NCBI GenBank assembly: GCA_002403115.1
Contig: DHHE01000211.1
Location: 1 to 6,424 of the forward strand
Origin: a bacterium UBP2_UBA4780
GTDB taxonomy: Bacteria; Edwardsbacteria; AC1; EtOH8
Length of the DNA: 6,424 nt
Direction of reading: 5' to 3'
Within the stretch, counting starts at the first letter, position 1. Each line of letters opens with the position of its first letter. This document shows, piece by piece, positions 5,328 through 6,424 of this stretch. The notes below the pieces were generated by a model that had not been told where the DNA came from, made no database searches, and saw only the letters and a list, made by a program, of their open reading frames with translations. A program made the position numbers and the translations under genes.

Positions 5328-6424
5328 ATGAAAAGAGCCAACTTGTGGAAGGCCGTCCTGACAACGGCCATCCTGGCGGCCGCCATCTGGCAGCTGGTGC
5401 CCACCCTCAGGCTCCAGGGCCTGTCGGAGAAGGAACGGGAGGAGATGCCGCGGGACGCCCTGAACAAGCTGCATACCAAGGCCATTCACCTGGGACTGGA
5501 CCTCAAGGGAGGCATGCACCTGGTGCTGGAGCTGGACCACCGCGGCCTGGCCAAGGCGGTGGGCCGCCAGCCGGGCGAGATAACCCAGGAGGAGATCTCG
5601 GACGCCTCCGACCGGGCGCTGGAGATCATCCGCAACCGGGTGGACCAGTTCGGGGTGGCCGAACCCAGCATCCAGAAGCAGGGGGCCGACCGGATCGTGA
5701 TCCAGCTGCCCGGGGTGGACCGGGAGCGGGCCCGGGGCCTGATCGGAACCACCGCCATGCTGGAGTTCAAGCTGGTACAGGAGGACAAGGTCACCCAGGA
5801 GGTGCTGGACAAGATCGACAAGGCGCTGGCGGCCGACAAGACCCTGATATCGGACAGCACCCTGTTCGGCGACAAGCCGTTCAGCTCGCTGCTGGCCTCG
5901 TACACCGGCGAGATGCTGGTGATGGAGCAGGACCGGGAGCTGGTGCAGAAGGCCCTGCAGAACCCGCTGGTCCAGGCGGCCGTCCCCTTCGAGTACGAGT
6001 TCCTCTGGGGGGAGCGCGTCAGCCGCGAGGGGACCCGGGGCATGATGCTCTATCTGGTCAAGAAGGCGCCGGAGGTGACCGGGGCGGCCCTGGCCGACGC
6101 CCGGATGACGGTGGGCACGGCCGACAATCCCGGCGAGCTGGCGGTCGACTTCACCCTGGTGCGCAAGTACGCCAACGCCTTCTCCCGGATAACGGCCGCC
6201 AACATCAAGCGCCGTCTGGCCATCGTCCTGGACGGAAAGGTGGTCTCGGCCCCGGTCATCCAGACCCGGATCCCCAACGGCCGCGGCCAGATCACCCTGG
6301 GCTCGGGCGGCACCACCGAGACGGCCAAGGACCTGGCCATCATCCTGCGGGCGGGCGCCCTGCCGGCGCCGGTCAACATCATCGAGGAGCGCTCGGTGGG
6401 CCCGTCGCTGGGCCAGGACTCCAT
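5328..6424 (+). CDS. secD: Protein translocase subunit SecD, N-terminal 365 residues (3' end outside window)
   Basis: SecD is the inner-membrane RND-family partner of SecF. It uses the proton motive force to help complete SecYEG-dependent export. Residues 7-25 form the first membrane helix (LWKAVLTTAILAAAIWQLV). The first periplasmic domain shows HLGLDLKGGMHLVLELD (54-70), RALEIIRNRVDQFGVAEPSI (96-115) and DRIVIQLPGV (121-130). Later come VKKAPEVTGAAL (244-255), LAIVLDGKVVSAPVI (297-311), LAIILRAGALPAPV (336-349) and the beginning of the conserved ERSVGPSLGQDS (354-365). That block precedes the second membrane helix, which the window edge cuts off. No yajC lies upstream; the neighbour is lptD, 164 bases away. 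The frame is uninterrupted to the last base. Confidence 0.96.
   Translation, partial: MKRANLWKAVLTTAILAAAIWQLVPTLRLQGLSEKEREEMPRDALNKLHTKAIHLGLDLKGGMHLVLELDHRGLAKAVGRQPGEITQEEISDASDRALEIIRNRVDQFGVAEPSIQKQGADRIVIQLPGVDRERARGLIGTTAMLEFKLVQEDKVTQEVLDKIDKALAADKTLISDSTLFGDKPFSSLLASYTGEMLVMEQDRELVQKALQNPLVQAAVPFEYEFLWGERVSREGTRGMMLYLVKKAPEVTGAALADARMTVGTADNPGELAVDFTLVRKYANAFSRITAANIKRRLAIVLDGKVVSAPVIQTRIPNGRGQITLGSGGTTETAKDLAIILRAGALPAPVNIIEERSVGPSLGQDS

Noticed and set aside
5486..6424. Minus-strand open frames (5486-6043 and 6050-6424) opposite secD
   Set aside because: They are Ser/Arg/Pro-rich shadows of the clear SecD frame, with no ribosome binding site or recognisable motif.

Overview
The window is a GC-rich stretch of about 6.4 kb (roughly 65% G+C by eye). 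It reads as one strand of core housekeeping genes: ileS (3' part), a DksA/TraR-type zinc-finger gene, lspA, lptD and secD (5' part), all on the plus strand. LptD together with LspA and SecD points to a Gram-negative (diderm) bacterium with a lipopolysaccharide-type outer membrane. The proteins do not look like typical Proteobacteria: IleS has an unusual KMSKS loop, LspA has an extra segment, and LptD has an internal low-complexity insert. I would guess an uncultivated lineage of the broad FCB/candidate-phylum kind, but the phylum cannot be fixed from the sequence alone. The sigma70-like promoter before secD does not resemble the promoters typical of Bacteroidota.

Layout. Positions 1-1752 hold the C-terminal 583 residues of isoleucyl-tRNA synthetase. 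Thirteen bases later comes a 138-residue DksA/TraR-family protein (1766-2182). Its 3' end overlaps the GTG start of lspA (2169-2720) by 14 bases. lptD follows after 16 bases (ATG at 2737, to 5163). These four genes look like one co-transcribed, partly translationally coupled unit. A 164-base AT-richer gap (5164-5327) follows, with small dyads and a near-consensus promoter (TTGACA-17-TAAAAT). secD then starts at 5328 with a good AGGAG and runs off the right edge.

How the genes work together. lspA matures lipoproteins, lptD forms the outer-membrane LPS translocon (with a lipoprotein partner, LptE, in known systems), and secD assists Sec-dependent export of such envelope proteins. ileS next to lspA is a common bacterial linkage, and the zinc-finger gene is a likely transcription/ppGpp-linked regulator.

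I see no dedicated novel defence or mobile system. The best leads are inside ileS: a sharply AT-richer segment of about 340 bases with foreign-looking codon use (about 1141-1485), and a 20-base element with complementary ends (1651-1670). The element resembles a widely dispersed bacterial repeat and appears to be inserted in frame near the C-terminus. Secondary leads are the reduced cysteine set and disordered insert of LptD, and the dyad-rich promoter region of secD.
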